64,000 bases of DNA from Paroedura picta (lineage: Eukaryota; Chordata; Lepidosauria; Squamata; Gekkonidae): assembly GCF_049243985.1 (NCBI RefSeq), contig NC_135369.1, positions 26,024,765-26,088,764 of the forward strand, written 5' to 3'. The notes under the pieces are model-generated. The model was not told the origin of the DNA. It ran no database searches and saw only the letters and a list, made by a program, of their open reading frames with translations. Shown here in pieces: positions 1-11,290 of this stretch; position 1 is the first letter of the stretch; the number at the start of each line of letters is the position of its first letter. The position numbers and the translations under genes were made by a program.

Positions 1-110
1 ATAGTTTTATTAACTTCACATATTCTTAAAATATGGCTGCTTTTTTCATACATAGGTAATAATGATTTCAGTGGAGAAGATTGCCAAATAAAATGGTCGT
101 ACCTAGTCTG

Positions 111-400
111 GGAGAGCCTCTTGTGGCGCAGAGTGGTAAGATAGCAGACATGCAGTCTGAAAGCTCTGCCCATGAGGCTGGGAGTTCGATCCCAGCAGCC
201 GGCTCAAGGTTGACTAAGCCTTCCACCCTTCCAAGGTCGGTAAAATGAGTACCCAGCTTGCTGGGGGGTGAACGGTAATGACTGGGGAAGGCACTGGCAA
301 ACCACCCCGTATTGAGTCTGCCATGAAAACGCTAGAGGGCGTCACCCCAAGAGTCAGACATGACTCGATGCTTGCACAGGGGATACCTTTACCTTTACAT
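111..400 (+). repeat. tRNA-derived SINE, family A, full length
   Basis: Begins gagcctcttgtggcgcagag, carries a B-box-like gggagttcgatccc, and ends in a conserved LINE-like tail plus (CCTTTA) repeats. Other copies: 21403-21560, 34108-34400, 58834-59122. The tail recalls the 3' end of L2/CR1-type LINEs. Confidence 0.85.
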
Positions 401-1771
401 AGTCTGAGACATCCCAGGTTGCCTACAGATGTGGAGAAAAGTCTCATGTCCCTTTCAATAGAGGCATAATGGGATGTTATTTATCAGGCGATGTTATTTT
501 CTCTCCATGCCACAAAAAGCTTTGGACACCTATTTCTAAGGATGACCCCATTTCCCCAAGAACAAGAACAATACACCCAATTTTCACAAAGCATATCCTT
601 TCAAAACACACCAATTTTTTCCTTTGATTTCACTCCCATTTTCTACCATCATTTTCTATCACCCTCACACACAGTGTGGGACCATGGCAGTTCCCTAAAC
701 TGCCCCATAGTTAAGACTGCCCTGTCCATTTCCACCTAATCAAGGAGCAGATTTTTTCCCTCCAGGCCTGCTGGTACCCCAGCCAAGAGCTCCCTGCAAA
801 GGAAGCCAGAATATTTGGCCCTCATTGCATGAAAGCATAACAGACTGCTTCACTTTTCTTCATGGAACTTCTTTTGCTTTACATTTTATAATAAAAACTA
901 GAGACAAAGCCCATTGCATTCAGGAATACAGTGGGCACTAGATTGGGAGTGGGGTGGAAGAACTCTGCGGATGGCCTCTCCCTCCCCCCAGGACCTGGAA
1001 AGGCTGCAGGCTGGAGGCCTCCTGGGAAGGGAACATACCAGCAGGACAGCTCTCAAGGAGCAGGGATCTGCAGCTTCTGAGCCTCGGGGGGGGGGGGGTA
1101 GAAGGAGGAGGGGGTGGTCAGGAGTGAGGGACGGAAGGCGATTGGCTGGTAGCTGGACAGACAGGCAAGCCAGTTGGAGGAGCACTGAGGGGCGGGACAG
1201 CTGCCCTGAGTGGGTGTTGAGTGACACTTAAGCCATGAGACCAGCTCCTCCTCCTAGCCCTTACCAGAAATATTAAGTGGAACAGATTGCACTCAGAATG
1301 AAGAGCGCTATAACTAAACAGCTTCATAGGAAGCTGTATAAAGGGACATAGTACTTTATTGAGATGACAAAGGAATACATAAGAGAGCTCAGATGGTTGC
1401 AATAAAATGATATCTTGATATGGCAAGGCTATCTGGGGGCCTTCCAGAAGTTTCTACACCAGATAACTTTTAGTGAGAGAAAAATTCATTGTCTGGATAC
1501 CGCTGCAAATGCAAAACAAGTGAATGAAAGATTCGGGAAGGAGCTTAATCCAGATGAAAGTAGCAATTTCCACCAATTCCCCCTCCTTTTGCTGCAGATC
1601 CCTTTCAAGGTCCCCTGCCCAATTGAGGAACAGCATTTCATTGAGGTCAGTGGGTCACAGCTGGTGGAGGGAAGCGTGAAAGTCACGTTCTAAAGGTGAA
1701 CATTTTGGGTTTGGATCCACCCCATTTTATTAACTTCCATCCTTCTACCACATCACCTCTGTTATTTCCAG
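400..1771. other. PELI3: PELI3 intron sequence, nothing gene-like
   Basis: Low-complexity and unique intronic DNA with a G-run near 1087-1098. Open frames here have no recognisable family and no matching splice sites. I see no missing PELI3 exon. Confidence 0.6.
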
Positions 1772-1969
1772 ATTGGTCGCTCCACGGAGAGTATGATTGA
1801 TTTTGTGGTGACGGACACAACCCCTGGGGCCAACTCAGCCGTCGATGGTCAGTCAGCTCAGAGCACCATATCTCGCTTTGCCTGCCGGGTCATCTGTGAA
1901 CGGAACCCCCCGTACACAGCGCGCATTTATGCTGCTGGCTTCGATGCCTCCCGCAACATTTTCCTTGGA
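1772..1969 (+). CDS. PELI3: PELI3 coding exon, FHA-like domain part 1
   Basis: 66 codons starting IGRSTESMIDFVV and ending NIFLG. The acceptor is ttatttccag and the donor is gtgagt after GGA. Phase 0 on both sides, matching the Pellino exon junction after MFQ. Confidence 0.93.
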
Positions 1970-2959
1970 GTGAGTGAGTCACTGGAGCGACTGTGTGTGT
2001 CTTTGCACGTTTGGGTGGAGCAGTGGTAGACAGAATGCGCACAGGGCACGGTTAGGCTCGGGACAAGAAGGACGTTCACTAGGTGGAGTTCTTCCCAGCA
2101 TGCCAGTGGAGATGATCACCTCTCTGTGCTGTTTCTGGTTGCTGCACCGCACTGATTAGTCCCTTGTCCCAGTGCCAGAGCCGTCAGAAAACAGTCTGGT
2201 GGCTGTAAAAGGTTGAGCCTTCTCTCTTGTGCCCAACCCCCCCCCTTGACTATTCCCTCCTAAGGAAAGCTCATCTGACCTTCACATTGTAGGCTTTTTT
2301 TTCATTTTCAAGATAGGCTGAAAGGCTAAAATTTTCAGTTCTGTACTGATTCTCATGTGATGCTAGCTGCTTTCACATAGAGGTTTTTTTCAGCTTTGGC
2401 TTCTAAAGTGGCATGTCAGGGGGGGGCTTCAACACACTATATTGTAATTGTCCTCTTTCCAGGTTTTCCCTATCCTCAGTACAATCTTTATTTCATTTAT
2501 ACCCCACCTTTCTTCCCAGTGGGGACCCATAACAGCATACATCATCCTTCTCTCTTCTTCTCTCTTCTTTGTTATCCTCACAACCCTGGGAGGTAGGTGA
2601 GGCTGAGAATATCTCTTTTGTAAAGGTCCTTCCTGCCCTGGAAACATTTTCCAGCTTTGTCGGTGTCATTTTCCCAACTTTTTTTCCCAACTGACTCAAC
2701 ACTGAAGGGTTTTTGACAGCTATAATGGTAATAATGTTATAGTGTTATAACTCTATAACTTCAGGGGAGTCTATATTAGGCCAGACTATCGCCAGAACAA
2801 ACCATCATCATCGGTGATGCCCCCATGATGCACCGTGAGGGGATTAGTTGTGGGGTGGTGTTATATTTTAATGGGGTTATAATAATTGTTTTATGTGGAG
2901 TTTTATTCTATAATTCACCATGAGACAGCTTGCCGACAGGGGCGGGTAAGAAATCCAAT

Positions 2960-3038
<79 letters not shown>

Positions 3039-6000
3039 CGACGACGACAACTCAGTAATAATCCATTGTCACTTATCTATTTGGATTCCAAATTTTAATA
3101 CAGCGTTATAGTACTATAGCACATGCATGAAGGAATGGGGGGGGGCAGAAAGTTGCAACAGCGGCTCTGATGACCATGTCATTGTGAACCCACGTGGTCT
3201 TATGGGTGGAAAGGATAAACTGGGGGGAGAGTTAGAAGAGTCTGTGCCAAAAAACTGCACACACCAAAGCAACATCCCCATTGTGCCTGTCTCTGTATTT
3301 TCAGTGATGATGAAATCAGTGAGGAGATTGTGCAGGAGCAGCCTCAGACAGTTTATCATGTTTGTTATGCCTGTATTTATATCGACAGATTCAGATGGGT
3401 AGCTGTGTTGGTCTGGAGCAATAGAGCAAAGTTTGAGCTCAGTGGCACTTTTGAGTTTAATTCTGGGTATAAGCGCTTGTGTGCATGTACACTTCTCCAG
3501 AGACACTGAAACAGATTTCCTCCAGCCTCAGATACAGGTGGAGGGAGGGGGGTTAGTTCCCAGGAAGGGCTAGTTTGGTCAAGGCAATCAGGGGTAGTCA
3601 AACTGCGGCCCTCCAGATGTCCATTTGTTGCCAGGGGCTCATGGGAATTATAGTCCATGGACATCTGGAGGGCTGCAGTTTGACTATCCCTGAAGGTAAT
3701 TAACCCCCCCTCCCAAATATAATCATTGGTGACTTCTGTTTCAATGTATCTGCAGACATGTGCATGCACATGTGATTATACCAAGAATTAAACTTGGTTG
3801 GTCTTAAAGGTGCCACGAGACTCTGACTTTGTTCTTTTGTGTTTCTATTGTTGGAAAGTTCTTTTCCTCTTCCGCAAGGTTCATTTCTGCTTCTGGTCAT
3901 TTCTTCCTTTCCTTCTTCTTGGCTGTGACCCATGTAGTACAGCCCCTGCAGCAGATTCTTTGGGTGGTATCCTCCTCCTTTGCTTGCTTCATAAAACTTA
4001 CTAGTGTCCCTCATTTGCAACAAGCCCCCCCCCCCCAAATCCACCCAACTTCCTCACAATTTCCGTGCTACCTTTTGCCTCCAGCCTCTGACTCTACACT
4101 GCTTCTTCCCACCCTGCCTAGACTTTCTGTCTTCTACAACCAGCCTATCCCACACAGTTTGGATAATGCACTTTCAATGTGCTCTTGCAGCTGGATTTTC
4201 CTGTGCAGAACAGGAAAATCTTCTCCTAAAGTGCCTTGAAGGTGCATTATCTAACATGTGCAGAATGGCTTACTCTTAAGCTATCCTCACCAAAGTCACT
4301 AATAATTTCCTTTGGTGGTAAATCAAAGCGGTTCTCCATCCTCTTCCCTGTTGACTTCGCTGCTGTCTTTAGCCATGTGGATCTTTTTGTTTCTGATCAT
4401 GGCAATCCTCTCACAGGTCTGATGGTCCCTGATCGTTTAGGGCTTTAAAGGTCATAGCCACATGTTGCTCGTTTCCCAACCACATCCAGGAGACACAAGG
4501 GCAGGAGAACAGCCCTTGCACCCCTGTGGCCCCTGCCCAAGCTGTGCTGTGATGCCAGTCTCTGGTTTCATTGGCAGGAGAGGGCGGCCAAGTGGAGGAC
4601 TCCGGACGGGCTGATGGACGGGCTGACAACAAACGGGGTGCTGGTGATGCACCCCAATGGCGGCTTCAGTGAGGACTCCACGCCGGGCGTGTGGCGCGAG
4701 ATCTCTGTGTGTGGGAACGTGTATGCCTTGCGCGACAGTCGCTCTGCCCAGCAGCGGGGGAAACTGGTACGTTGGAAGAGGAGAGGGAAGGAAAGTGGTG
4801 GGTAATTCACACACACACCAATACATCAGGAGGAGGGCCTGCTGAGGATTGAAAACAGCCCCTCCCTCCTACAAATATTGGCCACTTCAGGTTTGGGGAT
4901 ATGAAACCTGGCTTGGAGCAGTCCTGGGTCCCAGGGGAATCTGTTGAGGAAGTAACCTGTCTGCTGCGCATGTGACTGCCTGCTTACCTAACGGCCATAA
5001 TTGGATTTCCCCTGTTCTTTTGAAAGGTAAGCTGTAGCTGGGAGACATGAGGGATTCCGTTATTTCTCTCCCACTGTTTCCGCAGTGCAAATGTCCCCTT
5101 CTCTCAAGCTCCTATTTTCGGGGGGGGGGCGGGTTGTGTTTTTCTTAAACAGATGCTAAACGGAGAAGAGGCCATGTGAGGGGAGATGGTTTTAGCCCAC
5201 CTTACCCACCAGGTGCCACGGCCCTGGTCTAAATCCCCATTTCCCTCCTTGCCACTCATTTCATAGAATCAAAGAGTTGGAAGGGACATCCAAAGTCATC
5301 TAGTCTAGGGGTAGTCAACCTGTGGTCCTCCAGATGTCCATGGACGACAATTCCCATGAGCCCCTGCCAGCATTTGCTGGCAGGGGCTCATGGGAATTGT
5401 AGTCCATGGACATCTGGAGGACCACAGGTTGACTACCCCTGTCCACCTGCAGAATGCGGGAAATTCCAAACTACCTGCCCACCCACAGTGACTCCAATCC
5501 CGTGCCCTGATGATGCCCCCACCCCCACATCCTTTACAATGCAGCTGTAGTTGGGCCTGAAGGAGGAGAGGAAGAGTGCCAGGCCTGGCCTAAGACGGGG
5601 GTCTAAAATAGCATTGCCAACAGGCCTTAAGAAAAACGCCCTGTCTCTTTGTGTGTGTGTGCCAAGTGTCATCCAATCACTTCAGACTTATGGTGACACT
5701 CCGAAATGTCCTCTCGTGAACCGCCTTACTCTGGTCTTACAAATGAAGGGGTGTGGCTTCCTTGATTAAATCAGTTCATCTCACTTTGGCTCTTCCTCTT
5801 TTCCCACGGCCTTCAACGTTTCCTAGCATTATTGTCTTTTCCAGTGACTCGTCTTCTCATGACGTGACCAAAGCCTCGTCCTTTAAGCTTCTAGGGAGAG
5901 GTCAGGCTTGATTTGATCTCGATCACACATATATCTTTTCGGCAGTCCACCATGTCCATACAATTCTCCACGAGTACCACGTTTCAAAGGAATCCACTCT

Positions 6001-7586
6001 CTTCCTGTCGTTGTTCAACTTTCACACCCATACATGGGAAGGGGGAATATTGTGGCATGGATTAACTTGATCTTAGTTGCCAGTGCCAAAGCCTTACCCT
6101 TAAAAGGCTTTTCTGGCTGCCCTCCCCAGTCTCAATCTCCTTCTGATTTCTTGGTTGCAGTCTCATTTTAACTGATGATAAAGCTAAGTATGTTTGCCAG
6201 CTTTGAGTTCGGAAATACCTGGCGATTTTGGGGGTGGTGCCGGGAGAGAGTGGGATTTGGGGCGGGGAAGGACCTCAGTGAAGTATAATGTTATGGAGTC
6301 GACCCTCCAAAGCAGCCATTTTCTCCAGGGGAACTGATCTGTAGTCTGGAGATGACCTGACATTCCAGGGGATCCCCAGGTCCCACCTGGGGACTGGCAT
6401 CCCTAAAGCCAAGGAACAGAATATAGGCTTGGAGGTGGGGTAGGATGTGTTGTCACGTTCCAGCTGACTTATGGGTTTTTTAAGGCAAGAGACGTCCAGA
6501 GATGATTTGCTGTCACTTGCCTCCGTGTCTCAACCCTGGTATTCCCAATAGAAGCCCCTCCCCATCCACAGCACTGCCCCGATTCAAATTGGGCTTTTGC
6601 AGCCCTTGAGCCATCGGCTCCCTGCTGCGGCTGCAGGAAATGCAAGTTGGGTCAGGAGAACCCAGACCCAGCTCGTTATGAAAAATGCAACACCTAGTTT
6701 GAACCTTCAAACTCCTTTATGGGAAGCTGCTGGCGGCTGGAGCTGGGTCTTCCCGCAGGCCAAACATTTGCACAGCCACACCTGCCGGGCGATCTGAAGC
6801 AGGCCCACTCAGAATCCAACTGAGGCAGGGCTGACTCCCAGGAAAGTGTTCTTCAGATTGCACTGTGAGTCTGATTGCACGATAAGCTGAACTGCTAGGC
6901 CCCAGGAGCAACAGGGCAGTGACAGAGTGCTCGGCAGGCCTTGCTCCTGAGACGTTGCCTGAGGACAGGAACAGACGTGCCTCTTAGCGCCTTCTCTCTC
7001 TCTCCCTCCTTCCTGCCAGGTGGAGTCAGAGTCCAACGTGCTCCAAGACGGCTCACTCATCGATCTCTGTGGTGCCACCCTCCTGTGGCGGACGTCGGAG
7101 GGGCTCTTGCGCACGCCGACCCTGCAGCAGCTGGAGGCACTGCGCCAGGAGATCAACGCCGCCCGGCCCCAGTGCCCCGTGGGCTTCAGCACGCTGGCAT
7201 TTCCCAGCCTGGCACAGAGGGGCGTGGTAGAGAAGAAGCAGCCCTGGGTCTATGTCAACTGCGGCCACGTCCACGGGTTCCACAACTGGGGCTTCCGCAA
7301 GGAGAAAGGGGGCCTGGAACGGGAGTGCCCCATGTGCCGTCGCTCGGGGCCCTACGTGCCTCTGTGGCTGGGCTGTGAGGCGGGGCTCTACCTGGACGCC
7401 GGGCGCCCCACCCACGCCTTCTGCCCCTGCGGCCACGTCTGCTCTGCCAAGACTGTGCAGTACTGGGCGCAGATCCCGCTGCCCCACGGCACCCACGCCT
7501 TCCACGCTGCCTGCCCTTTCTGCGGCACCTGGCTGACGGGCCAGCAGGGGTTTGTCCGCCTCATCTTCCAGGGGCCTCTCGACTGA
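1772..7586 (+). CDS. PELI3: PELI3, Pellino E3 ubiquitin-protein ligase 3 (3' part: last three coding exons)
   Basis: Pellino proteins are cytoplasmic E3 ligases that bind phosphorylated IRAK kinases through an FHA-like domain and ubiquitinate them in Toll-like/IL-1 receptor signalling. Coding exons seen: 1772-1969, 4578-4766 and 7020-7586, all phase 0, with AG acceptors and GT donors, giving 317 codons plus stop. The family's full length is about 445-470 residues, so the N-terminal third lies left of the window; I found no candidate for the preceding exon in 1-1771. The first two exons carry FHA-like core sequence (IGRSTES, STISRFACR, YTARIYAAGFD, MDGLTTNGV, GVWREISVCG). The last exon ends that domain and carries the CHC2CHC2 RING-like module (CGH at codons 81-83 of the exon, CPMC at 103-106, CPCGH at 135-139, CPFC at 165-168). 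Paralogue choice rests on linkage to DPP3 and the ending FQGPLD; PELI1 and PELI2 are the alternatives. Confidence 0.95.
2488..2620 (-). repeat. SINE/LINE-tail fragment
   Basis: A block reading tttatttcatttatacccc, then cagtggggaccca and cctcacaaccctgggaggta. It recurs in diverged form at 61060-61180, 61300-61400, 57395-57590 and 63370-63590, which marks it as an interspersed repeat. Confidence 0.6.
2868..3050 (+). repeat. L2-like LINE tail ending in a (GAT)n microsatellite
   Basis: The LINE tail form (ccgccctgagc..gggcggtataa) is diverged but visible at 2910-2960, followed by about 27 GAT units to 3038 and then GAC units to 3049. It lies in the PELI3 intron. Confidence 0.6.
3395..3520 (-). 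repeat. Interspersed repeat, family G (unclassified)
   Basis: Shares the block gtagccatgttggtctg-like plus cacttttaagtt-like with copies at 13625-13800, 39840-39995, 41225-41320 and 53345-53500. The class is unknown to me. Confidence 0.55.
3594..3705. mobile_element. Palindromic hAT MITE, diverged copy
   Basis: An inverted repeat (gtagtcaaactgcggccctc against gagggctgcagtttgactat) around a shortened centre. Same family as 5306-5441, 29698-29833 and 33316-33447. Confidence 0.75.
4578..4766 (+). CDS. PELI3: PELI3 coding exon, FHA-like domain part 2
   Basis: 63 codons from ERAAKWRTPDG to SAQQRGKL. It joins the preceding exon in frame to restore the Pellino FLG-E(K/R)AAKW junction. The donor is gtacgt and the acceptor ttggcag. 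Confidence 0.93.
5264..5620. repeat. CR1 LINE fragment interrupted by a palindromic MITE
   Basis: CR1 3'-end sequence (agaatcaaagagttggaagg) up to 5305, resuming with gcagaatgcgggaaattcc after the MITE at 5306-5441. The insertion splits one older CR1 copy. Confidence 0.7.
5306..5441. mobile_element. Palindromic hAT MITE nested in CR1
   Basis: 136 bp, nearly perfect inverted repeat from aggggtagtcaacctg to its reverse complement, with the arms meeting at agcatttgctgg. Would fold into one long hairpin. The target duplication is no longer clear. Confidence 0.85.
6205..6412 (+). mobile_element. MITE family D (gttgccaac-type)
   Basis: Carries the block acctggcgattttgggggtg, then gcagccattttctccagggg and gatccccaggtcccacctgg. 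Related copies at 9455-9600, 10245-10312, 11065-11290, 12372-12560, 35432-35690 and 55311-55440. Ends form inverted repeats of the gggttgccaac type. Confidence 0.65.
7020..7586 (+). CDS. PELI3: PELI3 terminal exon, end of FHA-like domain and RING-like module
   Basis: 188 codons from VESESNVLQDG to FQGPLD and a TGA stop. It holds every cysteine and histidine of the Pellino RING-like CHC2CHC2 pattern. The exon is strikingly GC-rich at third codon positions compared with the flanking introns. The acceptor is tcctgccag. Confidence 0.95.
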   Translation: MESESNVLQDGSLIDLCGATLLWRTSEGLLRTPTLQQLEALRQEINAARPQCPVGFSTLAFPSLAQRGVVEKKQPWVYVNCGHVHGFHNWGFRKEKGGLERECPMCRRSGPYVPLWLGCEAGLYLDAGRPTHAFCPCGHVCSAKTVQYWAQIPLPHGTHAFHAACPFCGTWLTGQQGFVRLIFQGPLD

Positions 7587-7623
7587 GCTGGGGGGTGGGG
7601 GGACAGGATGGAGGGAGATTGAA

Positions 7624-7629
7624 AATAAA
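7624..7629 (+). terminator. PELI3: PELI3 poly(A) signal
   Basis: AATAAA starts 38 nt after the PELI3 stop, with a GT-rich stretch about 45-60 nt further on. This would give an unusually short 3' UTR of roughly 60 nt; a more distal site cannot be excluded. Confidence 0.7.
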
Positions 7630-8049
7630 TAGCAACATCTGGGAACAATTCCGTCCTTCGGGGACTGTATGTGCCTGTGTGATTTCCTGCACACACTCAT
7701 CAGTGGGACAGGATGGCATAGCACCTTTGGGTTGCTGTCCAGTGTCTCCCACATCCGTTCCCATAAAAGGCCTGCATAGGCATGAATTAATTTTTAGAAC
7801 TGCCCAGGGAGACACTGTGTCCTACCAGCCTTCCACTGACTGGAGGGGATCATTTCTACCACCCCATTCCCCCAGTAGCTTTTTTTAAATGTCAGAAAAG
7901 ACTATAGATCACGGAACCCGCGTGGGCCAAGAAACACAGAGGAAGGGGGGCAGGGAGCTCCACCAAAGAGAGGAATTGGGCAAGAATGTCCCTCTTCTAT
8001 CGGCAGCTAGCTGGCTGAATCCAGCCCTATACATTTTGAACGCTAGCAG

Positions 8050-8255
8050 CCTCCTAGCTCAGATCTTGATCTTTGACACTAAGCAGAGTTAGCCATCGTC
8101 AGAATTTGGATGGGAGACCAAGAAATAGGCTTGGGGGTTGCTATACAGAGGAGGTTTGTGGCAAACCAGCTCTGCTCATCTCTTGCTTTGAAAATCCCAT
8201 GGTTTTGGGCTTATGATGTGTCAGTTGTGACTTGATGGCACACAGTTCTAGATCC
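8050..8255 (+). repeat. 5S rRNA-derived SINE
   Basis: The core ctaagcagagttagcc...atttggatgggagacca corresponds to the internal control region and 3' arm of 5S rRNA, followed by a LINE-like tail (gacttgatggcaca). Other copies: 24490-24690, 35358-35430 plus 35691-35990, 45660-45800 (-), 50862-51040. Confidence 0.8.
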
Positions 8256-8824
8256 TAGCCTAGATCTGCGGAAGCACCGTGAAAATGCAAGCCCCAGTCA
8301 CCAAAAAGACATGCAAATAGGTTGTTGTTCCATTGATAGATGCTAGGAGAGAGACGCACATTTGATTTATTTACAAATATCAGTATTTATGGGGTCATGG
8401 AACTAAGCTCATGGAGAGGCTGGCGTAGCCTGAAAGCCTCACGGGCACCCAGCTAGAAGCCACAACCACCTCTTTTTAAAAAGTCTCTTTCATTCCTCAT
8501 TGAACACAGCTCTCCAGCCGAACCGGGTTCCAACCACCCAGCAGAAGGCTGTGATCCATTCCAAGGACAGCCCATAGCCCATTCGGCAACCTAACAATGG
8601 CCATAGTTGCAGGAAGGGGTCACTGGACACAGCGGGACATGTGCCACTTAAAGCAGCTTCCCTCTACCATGGAGCCCAGCTTTTACTCGCCATCACTGGC
8701 CAACTGTTGGCCTTGATTCAGGCCTTGTACTTCCTCAAGTGCCCATTCTGCGTGGTGGAGGGAGGTCCTTGGAGCTCACCTCTGAGCTGCATGCTGCTGA
8801 ACAAGTCATTTCAGAGGCGGCCTT

Positions 8825-8885
8825 GGCTAGTAAATGGATGGGAGACCTCCAAGGAATACCAGGGTAGTGACATGGAGGCCAGGGT
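8825..8885 (+). repeat. 5S rRNA 3'-arm fragment
   Basis: ctagtaaatggatgggagac then ctccaaggaataccaggg tracks the 5S rRNA 3' arm up to the GGAATACC-GGG motif, which the nearby SINE copies have lost. Confidence 0.6.
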
Positions 8886-8893
8886 AGTGACAT

Positions 8894-9150
8894 GGAAAAC
8901 CAGCGTGGTGTAGTGGTTATGAGTGGTGGACTCTTGGAGGACCTGATTGGATTCCCCACTCCTACATGTGCAGCCAGCTGCAAGTGTGACCTTGGGCCAG
9001 TCACAGTTCTCTTAGGGTGGTTTTCACCGAGCTCTTTTAGGCCCCCCTTCCTCATAAGGTGTCTGTTGTGGGGAGAGGAAAGGTCTTTGTAAACTGCTTT
9101 GGGACTCCTTCAGGTAGTGAAAAGTGGGATATAAAAAAACAGCGCTTCCT
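8894..9150 (+). repeat. Sauria-type tRNA-derived SINE, copy 1
   Basis: Starts agcgtggtgtagtggttatg (A box), then gattccccactcct, gtgaccttgggccagtcaca, ggtgtctgttgtggggagag, and ends aaagtgggatataaaa. Other copies: 21196-21400, 41390-41600, 42693-43020, 46145-46435, 51286-51565. Confidence 0.85.
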
Positions 9151-11064
9151 CCTCCCCCCTTAAAACCCCCACCGAGGTTGCCAGAAGCCCGAGCCCTGAC
9201 TCCCTAGGCAGCCCAGGTAAATTGCACCTGATGTGTGTCTGTTGTTCCCACTTTGCCATGGGCTGGCCCTAAAACCACCTTAAATGCAAGTCAGTAGCTG
9301 CCATCAATACTTATGAGGGGGTGCAGAGCTACTTAAATATCAATAATGTCAGATCAGAGAATTAGGAGGCCAGAATTGCGTGCAAGTAGAGAAGTAGGAT
9401 TGAGAACCAACTTCAGCCTGGAACATCCTTGCCTCTGGGGGCCAGCTTCCCTATGGGGCTTTGGGATCCCTGGGATTGCAGCTCATCTCCAGACTACGGT
9501 TCCCCTGGAGAAAAGGTGGACTGTATAGCATCGTACCCCACTAAGGTTCCTGTCCTCCCCAGGCTCCATCCCCAAATCTCCAGGAATTTCCCAACTTAGA
9601 GCAGGCAAGCCTGTTCTAGTCTTGGTGGGCAGGGGGTTATCTCCGGTGTCGTGATTTCTCTTACTGAAATTGAGCTCCCCGTGGCCCCTGAAGGGTGGGA
9701 TGCCAGGCTCCAGGTGGAACTGGAGAGAGACCACTGGTCCGATGAGAATGCAAGCCAAAAGAACTGCCCACAGCTGTTCAATAAAGCAGTTTAATGTTCA
9801 AAATGTGTCTTCAAATCAATGTCTTAAAACTTGTTAGCAAACTTCTTGCAGCAATACTAAGTCAACAAAATGGGTACCTAGGTTAGCACCATGTTTTCAG
9901 AGAGATTCAACAACAACAACCTTTATTGGCATAAAAAATAGGAATTCAGAGAGATTCATTTCTCAATGGTTTACCTTCCAGTTTTTCTGACCAAGATCCA
10001 ATCCTTATAGCTAAGGTGAAACAAAGTGCTTTAAATCCTTATAATATCACATAGGCAACACACTCATCAAGAACTGGAGAGTCCCGCACGTCCCTCTGAA
10101 TGGGGCTCTGTTTCGGCTTGCAGGCGGAGCCTGGAGATTTCCTGGCCTTGCAGCTGATCTGATGACAGAGATCAGGTCTCCTGAAGAACATGGCAGCTCT
10201 AAAAGTGGACTCTGGCATTAAACCCTCATGAGGTCTCACTTTCCCATCCCCACCTATCCAGGCTCCATCCCTTCAAAGTTCAAGGAATTTCCTAATCCAG
10301 AACTGCCAACCCTACCTAAAGGCCTTGAGTTGAGATCCCAGATATCTGGGTCTTGGGCAGGGAAATACCTTTGATGCCCATGCAGAGGCACTTGATCTGA
10401 TTGGTTGCTTCCTGTCTCTTAGATTGTGCCCTGGCTCAGATGGAGCCCCACAACACCCCTTGCTCAGATTTCCTTGGGTTCTTCAGATCATTGTATAACA
10501 CTTAACAACTCTCGTTCAGGCCTTTCATTGCTCCAAAGCAAAGTTGTGGCCTTAAATACCAGGGAGGGGGAGACAAGACCTTCTGGCTCCAGGGTAGCCA
10601 GGTACCTGCTTCTTCAGGCTTCCTCTTTTTGGAGGCTTATGATGTCCTCATGTCAGGTGTCAGTCTCCTTTTCAAGGCTTGTCCTATGAGATGTCCAGCC
10701 TCTGCTCCTGCCTAGTGATATCAAGAGATGCGTAAGCAAGCTGGGTACACTGTGGCAGACAGCTCTTAAATGCAAGATACATTTCTGCACTCAGCAGGAT
10801 ATTTGATCTTCATGAGAGGAGGAGGCTTTTCATTGCTTCATGCCCTTGGTTGTCCTTTTGACCCTACACCTCCCTCACATCATTGTGATGGTTTTACCCA
10901 GAGGCTGGATAAAAAGGAGCTTATTGCCCTACCTTGGGGGGTGGGGGAGATCAGAAGAAAGCAGGGCAGAAAATTGTACCCAAGCCTCAGAGGAAGTCTG
11001 AAAGTTTTATTGAGATCTGAGTTATCTTTAGCCAGACAGCAAAATTATTATCTCATTTGGAAAT

Positions 11065-11290
11065 GTAGGGTTGCCAGCTAACCCCTAAACACCAGTGAGG
11101 GACTGCCAGATCCAGGCTGAGAAGTTCCTGGAGAATTTGGGATGGAGCCGAGAGAGGACAGGGACCACTAGCAGGTACAATGCCCTACAGTCCATCCTCC
11201 AAAGCTTGGGGGATCTTCTCTCTGTAATTTGGAGATGAACTGGGAATTCAGGGGGATCCCCAAGCCCCACCTGGAAGTTGGCATCCCTGA
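11065..11290 (+). mobile_element. MITE family D copy
   Basis: Runs from gggttgccagctaacccc to ccccacctggaagttggcatcc; the two ends are inverted repeats of each other. Confidence 0.7.

Larger units (their letters stand above)
4767..7019. other. PELI3: Last PELI3 intron, repeats only
   Basis: Besides the CR1/MITE nest and the family D MITE, 5640-6110 is a diverged BovB-like stretch (atggtgacact, then ttttcggcagtccac). No exon-like sequence seen. Confidence 0.5.

Noticed and set aside
111-400. Possible true tRNA genes at SINE heads (also 22670, 34108, 42693, 58834)
   Set aside because: A/B-box-like motifs but no cloverleaf-closing acceptor stem, and all continue into shared SINE bodies.
1415-1693. 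Open frame upstream of the first visible PELI3 exon
   Set aside because: No resemblance to the Pellino region expected before IGRSTES and no fitting donor; treated as intron.
7053-7754. 233-codon minus-strand frame over the PELI3 last exon
   Set aside because: A shadow of the GC-rich RING-like coding exon; no protein family seen.
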